DNA of 36,300 nucleotides, from contig CACHYW010000010.1 of NCBI GenBank assembly GCA_902584215.1, positions 1-36,300 on the forward strand. Direction: 5' to 3'. A program made the translations under genes and the position numbers. This stretch comes from an uncultured Pelagibacteraceae bacterium. Its GTDB lineage: Bacteria > Pseudomonadota > Alphaproteobacteria > Pelagibacterales > AG-422-B15. The notes beneath the pieces are model-generated. The model was not told the origin of the DNA. It did not search any database and worked only from the letters and a program-made list of their open reading frames with translations. Shown in pieces: positions 1 through 9,305 of this stretch (positions are counted from its first letter, which is position 1; each line of letters starts with the position of its first letter).

Positions 1-1
1 A

Positions 2-82
2 ATAGGGGCAGGTTCAGTAGTTACAAAGAATGTAAATAATTCTACAACTGTATTTGGTAACCCAGCTAGAGAAAAAAAATGA
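2..82 (+). CDS. C-terminal end of a hexapeptide-repeat (left-handed beta-helix) acyltransferase, truncated by window start
   Basis: Frame 2 reads IGAGSVVTKNVNNSTTVFGNPAREKK*, the typical C-terminal block of sugar O/N-acetyltransferases; its stop overlaps the next ATG (ATGA). Confidence 0.7.
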   Translation: MGAGSVVTKNVNNSTTVFGNPAREKK

Positions 83-1083
83 ACGTAGGTATTGTTGGAA
101 TAGGATATTGGGGACCAAATCTTGTTCGTAATCTAAATGAAAATAAAGAATTTAAAATAAAGTACATTTGTGATCTCAGTAGAGCAAAATTGAATAAGAT
201 TAATTTAGCTGATAACGAAGCCATAAAAACAACAAATATTAAAGATTTGTTATTAGACAAAAATTTAGCAGCAGTTTTTATAGCCACTCCAGTGAATACA
301 CATTTCAAATTAGCAAAATTATGTCTGAAGGCAAATAAACATGTTTTTGTTGAAAAGCCACTTTCTGATAGTAAACAAAATTGTACAGCTTTGATTGAAT
401 TAGCTAAAAAAAAATCATTAAGCTTATTTGTGGACCATACTTTTCTTTATACACCTGCAGTTATGAAAATAAAAAAGATTTCTCAGAAAAAAGATTTTGG
501 AAACTTAATTTATTATGATTCTACTAGAATTAATCTTGGATTAATACAGGACGACATAAATGTTTTATGGGATTTAGCTGTACATGATATTTCTATTCTT
601 AATTATCTATGCAATGAGAAACCTGAGAAGGTATCATGTGTTGGACATAAATATATTCCTTCAAAGCCTGAAACTGCCGCCTATTTAACGTTAAAATATA
701 GATCAAATTTTATTGCTCACATAAATGTTAATTGGCTATCTCCAGTTAAAATTAGGAAAACCATATTAGGAGGTTCGAAAAAAATGATTGTATATAACGA
801 TCTAGAACCAAGTGATAAATTAACTATATATAACAAAGGAATAGATGTAATTAAAAAAGAAAAAAGTACTACAAATTTAATTAAATACAAAGTGGGTGAT
901 ACAATTGTACCAAGTCTGAAAATGAAAGAAGCCTTATCTCAAGCAATTTCTGATTTTTATCAAACAATTGTAAATAAGAAGTTTAAAAGTAAATCTAATG
1001 GAACAAAAGGTCTTGAAGTAGTTGAAATATTAGAGGCTGCTACTAAATCAATGAAGCTTGAGGGAAAATCAATTATAATTTAG
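79..1083 (+). CDS. Gfo/Idh/MocA family oxidoreductase (nucleotide-sugar type)
   Basis: N-terminal Rossmann motif GIVGIGYWGPNLVRN, EKPLS motif, 334 aa. Confidence 0.85.
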   Translation: MNVGIVGIGYWGPNLVRNLNENKEFKIKYICDLSRAKLNKINLADNEAIKTTNIKDLLLDKNLAAVFIATPVNTHFKLAKLCLKANKHVFVEKPLSDSKQNCTALIELAKKKSLSLFVDHTFLYTPAVMKIKKISQKKDFGNLIYYDSTRINLGLIQDDINVLWDLAVHDISILNYLCNEKPEKVSCVGHKYIPSKPETAAYLTLKYRSNFIAHINVNWLSPVKIRKTILGGSKKMIVYNDLEPSDKLTIYNKGIDVIKKEKSTTNLIKYKVGDTIVPSLKMKEALSQAISDFYQTIVNKKFKSKSNGTKGLEVVEILEAATKSMKLEGKSIII

Positions 1084-1085
1084 CT

Positions 1086-2180
1086 ATGAAAGTACCTTAC
1101 TTTGATCTTAAAAGACAATACAAATCTATAAAGCCACAACTTGAACGCAGAGTTATTAGAGCTTTAAGGTCAACACAATATAGTTTGGGTGTAGAAGTAG
1201 AATTATTTGAAAATAATTTTTCTTCTTTCTTAAAAGCTAGGTATTGCACAGGAGTAAACACGGGCACAAGTGCTTTACATTTAGCTTTGTTGGCGCTGGG
1301 CATAGGGAAAGGTGATGAAGTAATCACTGTTTCTATGACATTTATCGCAACTGTAATGTCTATTTCGTATACTGGTGCAAAACCTGTTTTTGTTGATATA
1401 GATAAAAATACTCAATTAATTAATTATAAAAATATTATCAAAAAAATTTCATCAAAAACGAAGGCTATAGTGGTTGTGCACTTATACGGTCAATGTGCTG
1501 AAATGAATGAAATCAATAAAATTGCAAGAAAATACAAACTTAGAGTAATCGAAGACAGCTCGCAAGCTCATGGAGCTAAATACTATGACAAATACGCTGG
1601 AACAATGAGTGATGTAGGAACTTTTAGTTTCTATCCTGGTAAAAATTTAGGTGCAATTGGTGAAGGAGGAGCAATAATTACCAATAACAATAAATTAGAT
1701 AAAAAAGTTAAAGAATTACGAAACTGGTCACAGCCTAGACGATATTTTCATAATGATATTTCTTACAATTATAGAATGGACTCAATACAAGCAGCCGCGC
1801 TAAATATTAAATTAAAATTTCTTAAAAAATGGACTTTGAATAGAATAAAGATTGCAAATGAATACCAAAGCAGAATAAAAAATGACAAGTTAGAATTTAC
1901 TTTTTCAATGCCACATAATTTTCACGTTTATCATATATTTAGCATATTTTATAAAAATAGATTGTCTTTACAAAAATACTTAAATAAGAATGAAATAGGT
2001 ACTAACTTTCACTATCCAGTACCCGCTCATTTGCAGAAACCATATATAAACCTTGGTTACAAAAGAGGAGACTTACCTAATACAGAATTAATTTCTAACT
2101 ACCAGATATCAATACCGATATTTCCTGAGATGAAAAATGAAGAAGTAGATTACGTCATTAAAGTAATTAATAGATTTTGA
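1086..2180 (+). CDS. DegT/DnrJ/EryC1/StrS family PLP-dependent sugar aminotransferase
   Basis: TGTSALHLALLALGIGKGDEVI; PLP-lysine block FSFYPGKNLGAIGEGGAI. Confidence 0.9.
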   Translation: MKVPYFDLKRQYKSIKPQLERRVIRALRSTQYSLGVEVELFENNFSSFLKARYCTGVNTGTSALHLALLALGIGKGDEVITVSMTFIATVMSISYTGAKPVFVDIDKNTQLINYKNIIKKISSKTKAIVVVHLYGQCAEMNEINKIARKYKLRVIEDSSQAHGAKYYDKYAGTMSDVGTFSFYPGKNLGAIGEGGAIITNNNKLDKKVKELRNWSQPRRYFHNDISYNYRMDSIQAAALNIKLKFLKKWTLNRIKIANEYQSRIKNDKLEFTFSMPHNFHVYHIFSIFYKNRLSLQKYLNKNEIGTNFHYPVPAHLQKPYINLGYKRGDLPNTELISNYQISIPIFPEMKNEEVDYVIKVINRF

Positions 2181-2181
2181 A

Positions 2182-3246
2182 ATGAGAATATTACATGTTT
2201 CTAATTTTGGAGATAAACACAATGGCAGACTTTATTGGAATCAATGTTTCAAAATTAGCAATGGTTTTGTAAGAAACGGCCATAATGTATATAATTTCAG
2301 TGATCGTGATCGATCAAGATCCTCTATATTTAATAAATTTAAAAATAATGAAACAGTTCAAAAAGAATTGTTGCAAACAATAGAAAACTACAATCCAAGC
2401 CTTATAGTTTTAGGACATGCTGACAGAATAAACATTGAAACATTAAGCAAAATTAAAGAAAAAAAAGATATTAAAATTATTGAATGGAATGTTGATAATT
2501 TTTATTTAGATAATACCTTCAAAAAATTGTCAATCAGATCTGAATACTTGGATGGAATATTTTCAACTACAGCAGATGAACAAATTTCCAAATGTGTTTA
2601 TAGGAATTTTATAAGTTTTTTTCCAAATATTGTAGATTCATCGATCGAAAATATGAAAATCTACGAAAATACTAATCATCCTAAAGATGTTTTTTTTGCA
2701 CTTTCACATGGAGTAGGTACTGGCAAATTAAGAAGGAAAAATAGTATGAATGAAGACAAAGATCCAAGGGTTATATTTATGGATAATCTTAAGTTCAATC
2801 TAAGTGATATTAAATTTAATTTATTTGGGATGAGGGGTGTCCAACCAATCTGGGCAAGTGAGTTCGATAATAACATTAAAGATTGTTACATGGGAATTTG
2901 CCTACAAAGAAAACCAATTCTAAAATATAGTCTCTCAGATCGAATTGCTCAGTATCTTGGTAACGGTCTTATGGTATTTATAGAAAGTGATACGCAATAT
3001 TATGATATTTTGAAAAAAGACGAGGAGGTTGTTTATTTTGATGGGGTAGAGGATTTAGCGAAAAAAATTGATTTTTATAAAAAAAATAAAGATAAAGCTT
3101 TAAATATTGCAGCTAATGGTCACAAAAAAATACACAGTATCTGCAATGAAAAAATCATAACGCAGTATATGCTAGATTGTCTATATGGTAATGATGTTGA
3201 CTCATTGAAAAGCAACTATCAATGGCCTATTAATCTCTATAGGTAA
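2182..3246 (+). CDS. Glycosyltransferase, CgeB/GT1-like
   Basis: MRILHVSNFGDKHNGR N-terminus and DRIAQYLGNGLMVFIE...C-terminal block typical of CgeB-like glycosyltransferases. Confidence 0.65.
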   Translation: MRILHVSNFGDKHNGRLYWNQCFKISNGFVRNGHNVYNFSDRDRSRSSIFNKFKNNETVQKELLQTIENYNPSLIVLGHADRINIETLSKIKEKKDIKIIEWNVDNFYLDNTFKKLSIRSEYLDGIFSTTADEQISKCVYRNFISFFPNIVDSSIENMKIYENTNHPKDVFFALSHGVGTGKLRRKNSMNEDKDPRVIFMDNLKFNLSDIKFNLFGMRGVQPIWASEFDNNIKDCYMGICLQRKPILKYSLSDRIAQYLGNGLMVFIESDTQYYDILKKDEEVVYFDGVEDLAKKIDFYKKNKDKALNIAANGHKKIHSICNEKIITQYMLDCLYGNDVDSLKSNYQWPINLYR

Positions 3247-3271
3247 TTAATTATTATAAAATTATAAAACA

Positions 3272-3296
3272 GAAGGTGACAATCATGTTCACCTTC
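3272..3296 (-). terminator. Putative intrinsic terminator of the 3314-3739 gene
   Basis: GAAGGTGA...TCACCTTC stem; on the minus strand followed by TGTTTTATAATTTT. Confidence 0.6.
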
Positions 3297-3313
3297 CGCT
3301 AATAATTTTATAC

Positions 3314-3739
3314 TTAAGTTTGTTTAGGAACCCAGATGATAGCCAGATACATAAGGGCTAAGTAAATTAAAAATACCATTCCCATTATATCAGGTGTTCC
3401 AGGTACCGTTGTTGTGCCAACGTAATCAATAAATCCATCAGCAACTTCAGAAACTACTGTTCCTTCAGCCTTTAATTCACTCAAGCCAAATGCCGTAATG
3501 ACATAAACAGCAACTCCCTCTGCCCACATTGTCCAGGCACCAAGAACGGTACCTAAGCAAAATATAGTAGACATAATTTTAGCTGCCATAGTAACCGGTT
3601 CACCGCTTACGGGCGCGCGAGTTCCTGAGGCAACTCTAAATCCCAGCCAAATAAATATAGCGCTGGCTACAATGAGCAAAGCACTTCCTATTCTACCAGA
3701 TTGAAATAATTGCCAGATTTGATACTCTTCAGGGGTCAT
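3314..3739 (-). CDS. Integral membrane protein of unknown function (141 aa, about 3-4 predicted TM segments)
   Basis: Complete ORF with SD (AAAGGAG, 8 nt from ATG), downstream hairpin, visibly higher GC than flanking genes; family not recognised. Confidence 0.7.
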   Translation of the reverse strand: MTPEEYQIWQLFQSGRIGSALLIVASAIFIWLGFRVASGTRAPVSGEPVTMAAKIMSTIFCLGTVLGAWTMWAEGVAVYVITAFGLSELKAEGTVVSEVADGFIDYVGTTTVPGTPDIMGMVFLIYLALMYLAIIWVPKQT

Positions 3740-3968
3740 ATTATTTTCTCCTTTTTTTTAAGCAATACTATTGATAAAGGAGGGTATTGATTATTTAATA
3801 ATATTTTAGATAAATATTTAGTGATAGATTTAAATAATTGTGATATTCGTATAATATATATTATGTTAAATAGTAAATATTTATTTACAATAGTTTATGA
3901 ATAATTATTAAATAAATACCTTAAATTAATTTAAAAAATTAGAAAAGTAATATAAATAACTGAAAATT

Positions 3969-5039
3969 ATGAACTATTTAATATTTAGAAATGATGGCAT
4001 TGGTGATTTGATTGTATCATCTGACGGAATAAGAAAAATTAAAGAGTCTGACGATAATGCAAATATCACACTTATTTGCTCTAATAGAAACATAGAATAT
4101 GCAAAAATACTCAAAAATGATGGATACATCGATCAATTATACAATCTAGATAAATATAAAACACATAAGGATAATATTAAGATAATATCAATATTAAGAA
4201 AATTAGAACTAAATCATGTTTTTATATTAAAAACAGATTGGAGAAATTTACTTATTTCGATTTTTTGTAAGCCTATAAATATTCATGCAATCATTCCAAA
4301 TAAGATAAGTAGGCTTACAAACAGAATTATATACAAGTATCCCCTTTTTATCTCCAAGAGATTGCTGAAATCAATAGAAATAATAAATTCAATTGAGATA
4401 AATGCAAATGATAACAGGACTAGAATGGGTAACCATTATAGCAAATTATTTAATAAGGCACTAAATCTTAAAAATGATAAGTTAGAATATCTTAAGCCAA
4501 ATTCAATTCGTAATTTTGAAAATGAAATAAAAAAAATCTTTACATCTCTCAAAATAAATAAAAAAAAAGTTATATTATTTCATTTAGATGAAAAATGGGA
4601 TGGCATCAATTGTACTAAAGATTTTATTGTTGGTCTTATTGAAAAAATGACAAATAAAAAGAAAAAAAGTCCTATTTTAATAGTGACCAATGGCAAATTC
4701 AGTACCTCACTTAATAAAAAGATATGGAACTATTATAAAATTAAAAAATTTAATACACAAAAAAATATTTATATTAGCAAAAAGAATGAGAAAGTTATTT
4801 TTATTAAAAATTTAAATATCTCTGAAATAATTGGTATTGTGTCAAATGTAAATTTAATATTTCACATTCATGGATCCATTACACACATTGCAAGCATATT
4901 AAAGACTCCAATTATCGATATTATAAAAAATAACTCCTATAAATATTTTTATAAATGGAGGCCAAATTTTAGAGAATTTAAGCAAGTCGAGATTAGAAAT
5001 TTCTCAAATCCAAATAAATATATTCAAAAATATCTCTAA
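3969..5039 (+). CDS. Glycosyltransferase family 9 (heptosyltransferase-like)
   Basis: MNYLIFRNDGIGDLIVSSDGIRKIK N-terminus and late HIHGSITHIASILKTPIIDI block typical of GT9. Confidence 0.75.
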   Translation: MNYLIFRNDGIGDLIVSSDGIRKIKESDDNANITLICSNRNIEYAKILKNDGYIDQLYNLDKYKTHKDNIKIISILRKLELNHVFILKTDWRNLLISIFCKPINIHAIIPNKISRLTNRIIYKYPLFISKRLLKSIEIINSIEINANDNRTRMGNHYSKLFNKALNLKNDKLEYLKPNSIRNFENEIKKIFTSLKINKKKVILFHLDEKWDGINCTKDFIVGLIEKMTNKKKKSPILIVTNGKFSTSLNKKIWNYYKIKKFNTQKNIYISKKNEKVIFIKNLNISEIIGIVSNVNLIFHIHGSITHIASILKTPIIDIIKNNSYKYFYKWRPNFREFKQVEIRNFSNPNKYIQKYL

Positions 5040-5040
5040 A

Positions 5041-5421
5041 TTATTTGTGTAATTTTACCTCGACTATACTGGAGCCTGATAAGTGATTAATTTCCTTTTT
5101 GAGCAAAGCCCTTTTATCATTAAATATATAAACCTTTCTTGCTAAATTGATAAAATTCTTATCGAACTTATTAAGTTTTTCGCACTTTCTCTTTTGATTC
5201 TCAATATTCCAAAGTTTCTGGTTTATTAATTTTAAAGATTGGTATTTTTTTTTGATACTTGTATTTGAAAGTTTTTTATCTTTTATAATTTTTCTTAATT
5301 TAGATAACTCATACTTAATTAATTTTAGATCATTTTTATTTTTAATTTTTTTTGTCTTAATCTCTAAAATAGATATTTTATCAAAAAGTTCTCCGACTGA
5401 AACTGGTACGCTTATCAGCAT
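5041..5421 (-). CDS. DUF6165-like protein
   Basis: MLISVPVSVGELFDKISILEIKTKKI N-terminal signature. Confidence 0.65.
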   Translation of the reverse strand: MLISVPVSVGELFDKISILEIKTKKIKNKNDLKLIKYELSKLRKIIKDKKLSNTSIKKKYQSLKLINQKLWNIENQKRKCEKLNKFDKNFINLARKVYIFNDKRALLKKEINHLSGSSIVEVKLHK

Positions 5422-5422
5422 A

Positions 5423-6214
5423 TTATGACACAGACGATGCCTTTACTTTTTTAAATAAGTTAAAAAAATTATTTGAAGTTATTTTCTCTACTTCAGCTTC
5501 ACTTATTTTAAGAATATCAGACATTTGTTTAATTGTATGTATAATGAAATTTGGCATATTTGTCTTTCCACGATTTGGGACAGGAGCTAAAAAAGGAGAA
5601 TCTGTTTCTACTAAAATTTTATTTTTATCTACAATTGAAACTATTTCTCTTAAATTTGAGGAATTTTTGAAGGTAATAATACCACTAAATGAAATATAGA
5701 AATCAATATCGACCATTTCTTTTGCAAATTTTTCTGATCCCGTAAAACAATGTATAACACCTGTAATATCAGAATTTTTTTTGTATGAATAAAGGATTTC
5801 TTTTGTGACTTTTTCTGCGTCTCTGCTATGGACAATAATTGGTAAATTATGTTCGAGTGCATTTTCTATATGCTTTTCAAAAGAGTCTATTTGACTTTTT
5901 CTATTGCTGTGATTGTAATAAAAATCTAGTCCCGTCTCCCCTACTGCTATTGTTTTATTGTTTTCTAAAATTACTCTGTTGATTCTATCAAAAATACCTG
6001 GATCTAAATGCTCAGTTTCATGAGGATGTATTCCTATACTGTTATAAATACGTTTATACTTCCTACTTATATCTAAAATTTCATTGAATTCTGACTCCTT
6101 AGTAGCAATATTTAATAGAAGACTAATATTCTCTGCAAGGCAGTTTTCAATTACCTCATTTACAGGTATATCATACCGGCTAGCTAATAAATGACAATGA
6201 CTATCAATGATCAT
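5423..6214 (-). CDS. tatD: TatD family metal-dependent DNase
   Basis: MIIDSHCHL, GIHPHE, GETGLDFYY, VHSRDA, ETDSPFLAP motifs. Confidence 0.92.
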   Translation of the reverse strand: MIIDSHCHLLASRYDIPVNEVIENCLAENISLLLNIATKESEFNEILDISRKYKRIYNSIGIHPHETEHLDPGIFDRINRVILENNKTIAVGETGLDFYYNHSNRKSQIDSFEKHIENALEHNLPIIVHSRDAEKVTKEILYSYKKNSDITGVIHCFTGSEKFAKEMVDIDFYISFSGIITFKNSSNLREIVSIVDKNKILVETDSPFLAPVPNRGKTNMPNFIIHTIKQMSDILKISEAEVEKITSNNFFNLFKKVKASSVS

Positions 6215-7740
6215 TCTTGAATCCTTGTAAATAAATGATTTACATTCGATATATTATTTCCAACTATATTATGGTTATTGATCGTTTTAAATGAAAATTC
6301 ACATTCATCAATTCCAATTGTTTGAAGTATTTTTATTGACGTTTGAGGAATAATTGGATTAATAAAAAAAGCAATATTTCTAATTTGTTCAGTTGTAACG
6401 GCTAATACGTTTAAAAATTCTTCTTTATCACTTTTTTCTAATTCCCACGGTTTACTATCATTAAAATATTTATTCACTCTTCCAATATGCTCCCATACGA
6501 TTCTGATATATTCATGTATCTTAAACTCATCTATCATATTTGATCCTTTTATTATTACCTCTTCACTTGATTTTTCTAATATTTCTTCATTAGGACCTTT
6601 ACTAGTTTTGCCAGGAATAATTGACTCAAGTTTTCTCTCTATCATTGTAAGTGATCTCTGACATAAATTTCCAAGATCATTTACTAAATCGCTATTAATC
6701 CTATTCACGAGAGCTTTAACTGAAAAATCTCCATCATTGCCAAATGGAACCTCTCTTAACAAGAAGTATCTAAATTGATCAAGACCGTAATTATTAATTA
6801 TTTCTATAGGATCAATGACGTTACCTAGAGATTTAGAAATTTTTTTACCTTCATTTGTCCACCATCCATGTGCAAATATTTTATTTGGCAATTTTAAATC
6901 GGCTGCTAATAAAAAAGCTGGCCAGTATACAGCATGATGTCTCAATATATCTTTGCCCACTATATGAACTACATTGTTCCAGTAGACACTTAGCTCATTT
7001 TCTGAGTCAGTTAGATATTTAACACCATTTGCGTAACAAGTAAGAGCATCAAGCCAAACATACATAATATGATCATTATCTGTTGGAGTTTTAATGCCCC
7101 AGTTAAATGAAGTTCTAGATACCGACAAGTCATTTAAGCCAGACTCAACAAATTTAATAACCTCATTTCTTTTAGATTTTGGACTTATAAAATCAGGGTT
7201 TTTTTTGTATATATCTAATAATTTATCAGACCATTCAGATAATTTAAAAAAATATGACTTTTCCGTTATCCAGTCAACGGGGCCACCTGTAACAGTTTTA
7301 AAGCTCCCATCACTTTGTCTTACTAAATCTTTTTCATTGTAAAAAGTTTCGTCATTAATTGAATACCATCCTGTATATTCACCTAAATATATTTGATTTC
7401 TTTCATGCAGTCTGTTCCATAAAAAAGATGCGCCATCAATATGCCTTTGTTCAGTAGTTCTGATAAAGTCATCATTCGACAAATCTAATGTAGTTGTAAG
7501 ATCTCTAAAAATTTGTGAGTTTTCATCGCACAACTCTAATGGTTCTTTTCCTTTACTTTCAGCAGCTTTCTGTATTTTGAGACCATGCTCATCTGTTCCA
7601 GTTTGAAACCTTACATCATAATCATTAAGACGCATAAATCTTGCAATAAAATCTGTTGCAACTGAAGTATATGCATGGCCTATATGTGGCTTATCATTGA
7701 CATAATATATTGGTGTTGTGATATAATATTTATCAGTCAT
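6211..7740 (-). CDS. metG: Methionyl-tRNA synthetase (short form without C-terminal tRNA-binding domain)
   Basis: YYITTPIYYVNDKPHIGHAYT and KISKSLGN motifs, 509 aa. Confidence 0.95.
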   Translation of the reverse strand: MTDKYYITTPIYYVNDKPHIGHAYTSVATDFIARFMRLNDYDVRFQTGTDEHGLKIQKAAESKGKEPLELCDENSQIFRDLTTTLDLSNDDFIRTTEQRHIDGASFLWNRLHERNQIYLGEYTGWYSINDETFYNEKDLVRQSDGSFKTVTGGPVDWITEKSYFFKLSEWSDKLLDIYKKNPDFISPKSKRNEVIKFVESGLNDLSVSRTSFNWGIKTPTDNDHIMYVWLDALTCYANGVKYLTDSENELSVYWNNVVHIVGKDILRHHAVYWPAFLLAADLKLPNKIFAHGWWTNEGKKISKSLGNVIDPIEIINNYGLDQFRYFLLREVPFGNDGDFSVKALVNRINSDLVNDLGNLCQRSLTMIERKLESIIPGKTSKGPNEEILEKSSEEVIIKGSNMIDEFKIHEYIRIVWEHIGRVNKYFNDSKPWELEKSDKEEFLNVLAVTTEQIRNIAFFINPIIPQTSIKILQTIGIDECEFSFKTINNHNIVGNNISNVNHLFTRIQE

Positions 7741-8683
7741 ATTTTAGTCTATGAAATAATGAAATAAGTATATTTTCAAAGTCAAGATTTAGAGAAATGT
7801 TCTTTTTATTAAAAGAGTCAATCAATGTATATATATTCAATAATTTTATAACTAAATTATTTTCATTGTTATGACAAAGTTTTTTAATCTCATCATTAAT
7901 CATTAATTGTAAATAGTTAAAAAAAACTGGAATTGCTTGCTCTAAGTTTTTAAAGTTATGTAAGTATTCAATATAATGATTTGCAGTATTGGCCTTTATT
8001 TTCTTTTGATTAGTTAATAGTTTTTTAAAATGATCATTAATCTCATAAAAATTATATTCAATAAATTGTTTAGTTAAATATGAAGAACCATTTGTTATTT
8101 GATATAAGTAATTCAAATATTCTTCATTTTCAGAATCTTTATAATAATTTGTAAAATTATCATAGTTTAACTTTCCAAAAAATATTCTATTTGATCTTGA
8201 TACAATTGTTTTTAAACATTTACTCTTATTTTGATTGACTATAATAAAATGATTATTTCTGTTGGGCTCTTCAATTATTTTTAGAACCGAATTAGCAGCA
8301 TCTAAAGAAAGATCATCTATCAAATTTATTATACATACTCTTTTTTGATCATTTTGATCTTTGGTTGAAAAAAAATCATTAACATATTTTACATCTTCTC
8401 TATAAAGAAACTTTTTAAATCTTTGTTTATCTTCTAGAAATACCGGTTCAATTTTTAAAATAAAATTAGAATCTTCATTAATAGTGTTTAATAAGTAATC
8501 TTGAAAGTTGTCACAGTTTTCAATTGATTTCTTTGATATAATTAATGAAGCAAGATTTTTAGCAATAGTTGAAATAATATCAGTATTTTGTCCTGTAAGT
8601 ATTATTGAATTAGGCAATTGAGATTTAAATATTTTATATAAAGCTCTTACTTCACTTGAATACAGATTTCTATTATTTTGCAT
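7733..8683 (-). CDS. holB: DNA polymerase III delta' subunit-like
   Basis: LSLDAANSVLKIIEEP...ILVSRS-like block; position between tmk and metG. Confidence 0.8.
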   Translation of the reverse strand: MQNNRNLYSSEVRALYKIFKSQLPNSIILTGQNTDIISTIAKNLASLIISKKSIENCDNFQDYLLNTINEDSNFILKIEPVFLEDKQRFKKFLYREDVKYVNDFFSTKDQNDQKRVCIINLIDDLSLDAANSVLKIIEEPNRNNHFIIVNQNKSKCLKTIVSRSNRIFFGKLNYDNFTNYYKDSENEEYLNYLYQITNGSSYLTKQFIEYNFYEINDHFKKLLTNQKKIKANTANHYIEYLHNFKNLEQAIPVFFNYLQLMINDEIKKLCHNNENNLVIKLLNIYTLIDSFNKKNISLNLDFENILISLFHRLKYD

Positions 8684-9302
8684 TTATTTTACTTGATATT
8701 TCATTCCAGATAATGTCCTGTACTAAATTAATATCTTGATTTGCATTAATTAATATAAATTTCTTTTTATTTAATCTAGCAATAGCTTTAAATGCTTTAC
8801 GAATTTTATTATGAAAGCCTAAAGACATATTCTCGTAACGTGTTTCAGTATTTGATTTTCTTTTAGACCTTTTTAGGCCAATTATTGGATCTATATCCAA
8901 TATGAAGGTTAAGCCAGGTGTTAAATTATTAGTTATTATTTTATCAAGCTTTTTAATAAGATCTATGTCAACATTTTTACCATACCCTTGATAAACTAAA
9001 GTAGATTCCTTGAATCTATCACATAAAACCCATTTATTTTTTTTTAAGCTTGGAGCTATTACCTTATCAATATGATCTTTACGAGCCGCGTATAAAAGTA
9101 AAGTTTCTACTACTCCACTCCATTTATTCTTTTTGCCTTTAACAAGTAAATTTCTGATTATCTCAGCTTCTATTGTACCACCAGGTTCCCTTGTTGTGAT
9201 TACATCTCCATATTTAGAAAGTCTTTTTGCTAGTAGTTTAATTTGTGTCGACTTACCTGATCCTTCTCCACCCTCAAATGATATAAATCGTGGCTTGATC
9301 AC
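8673..9302 (-). CDS. tmk: Thymidylate kinase
   Basis: FISFEGGEGSGKSTQIKLLAKRL, TREPGGT, DRFKESTLVYQGYG. Confidence 0.95.
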   Translation of the reverse strand: MIKPRFISFEGGEGSGKSTQIKLLAKRLSKYGDVITTREPGGTIEAEIIRNLLVKGKKNKWSGVVETLLLYAARKDHIDKVIAPSLKKNKWVLCDRFKESTLVYQGYGKNVDIDLIKKLDKIITNNLTPGLTFILDIDPIIGLKRSKRKSNTETRYENMSLGFHNKIRKAFKAIARLNKKKFILINANQDINLVQDIIWNEISSKINAK

Positions 9303-9305
9303 AAA

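Noticed and set aside
66-308. Minus-strand ORF antisense to the Gfo/Idh oxidoreductase (and similar antisense ORFs, e.g. 1097-1327, 2676-2876, 9364-9681, 12362-12553, 13558-13821, 14430-15338 set, 26936-27205)
   Set aside because: They lie fully antisense to clearly homologous genes and have no family signatures; best explained as mirror frames of coding sequence.
5650-5862. Alternative-frame ORF inside tatD
   Set aside because: Overlaps the conserved TatD catalytic frame on the same strand; composition is that of a shifted frame.
7094-7342. Plus-strand ORF antisense to metG
   Set aside because: Antisense to conserved MetG sequence, with no independent start signal or family similarity.
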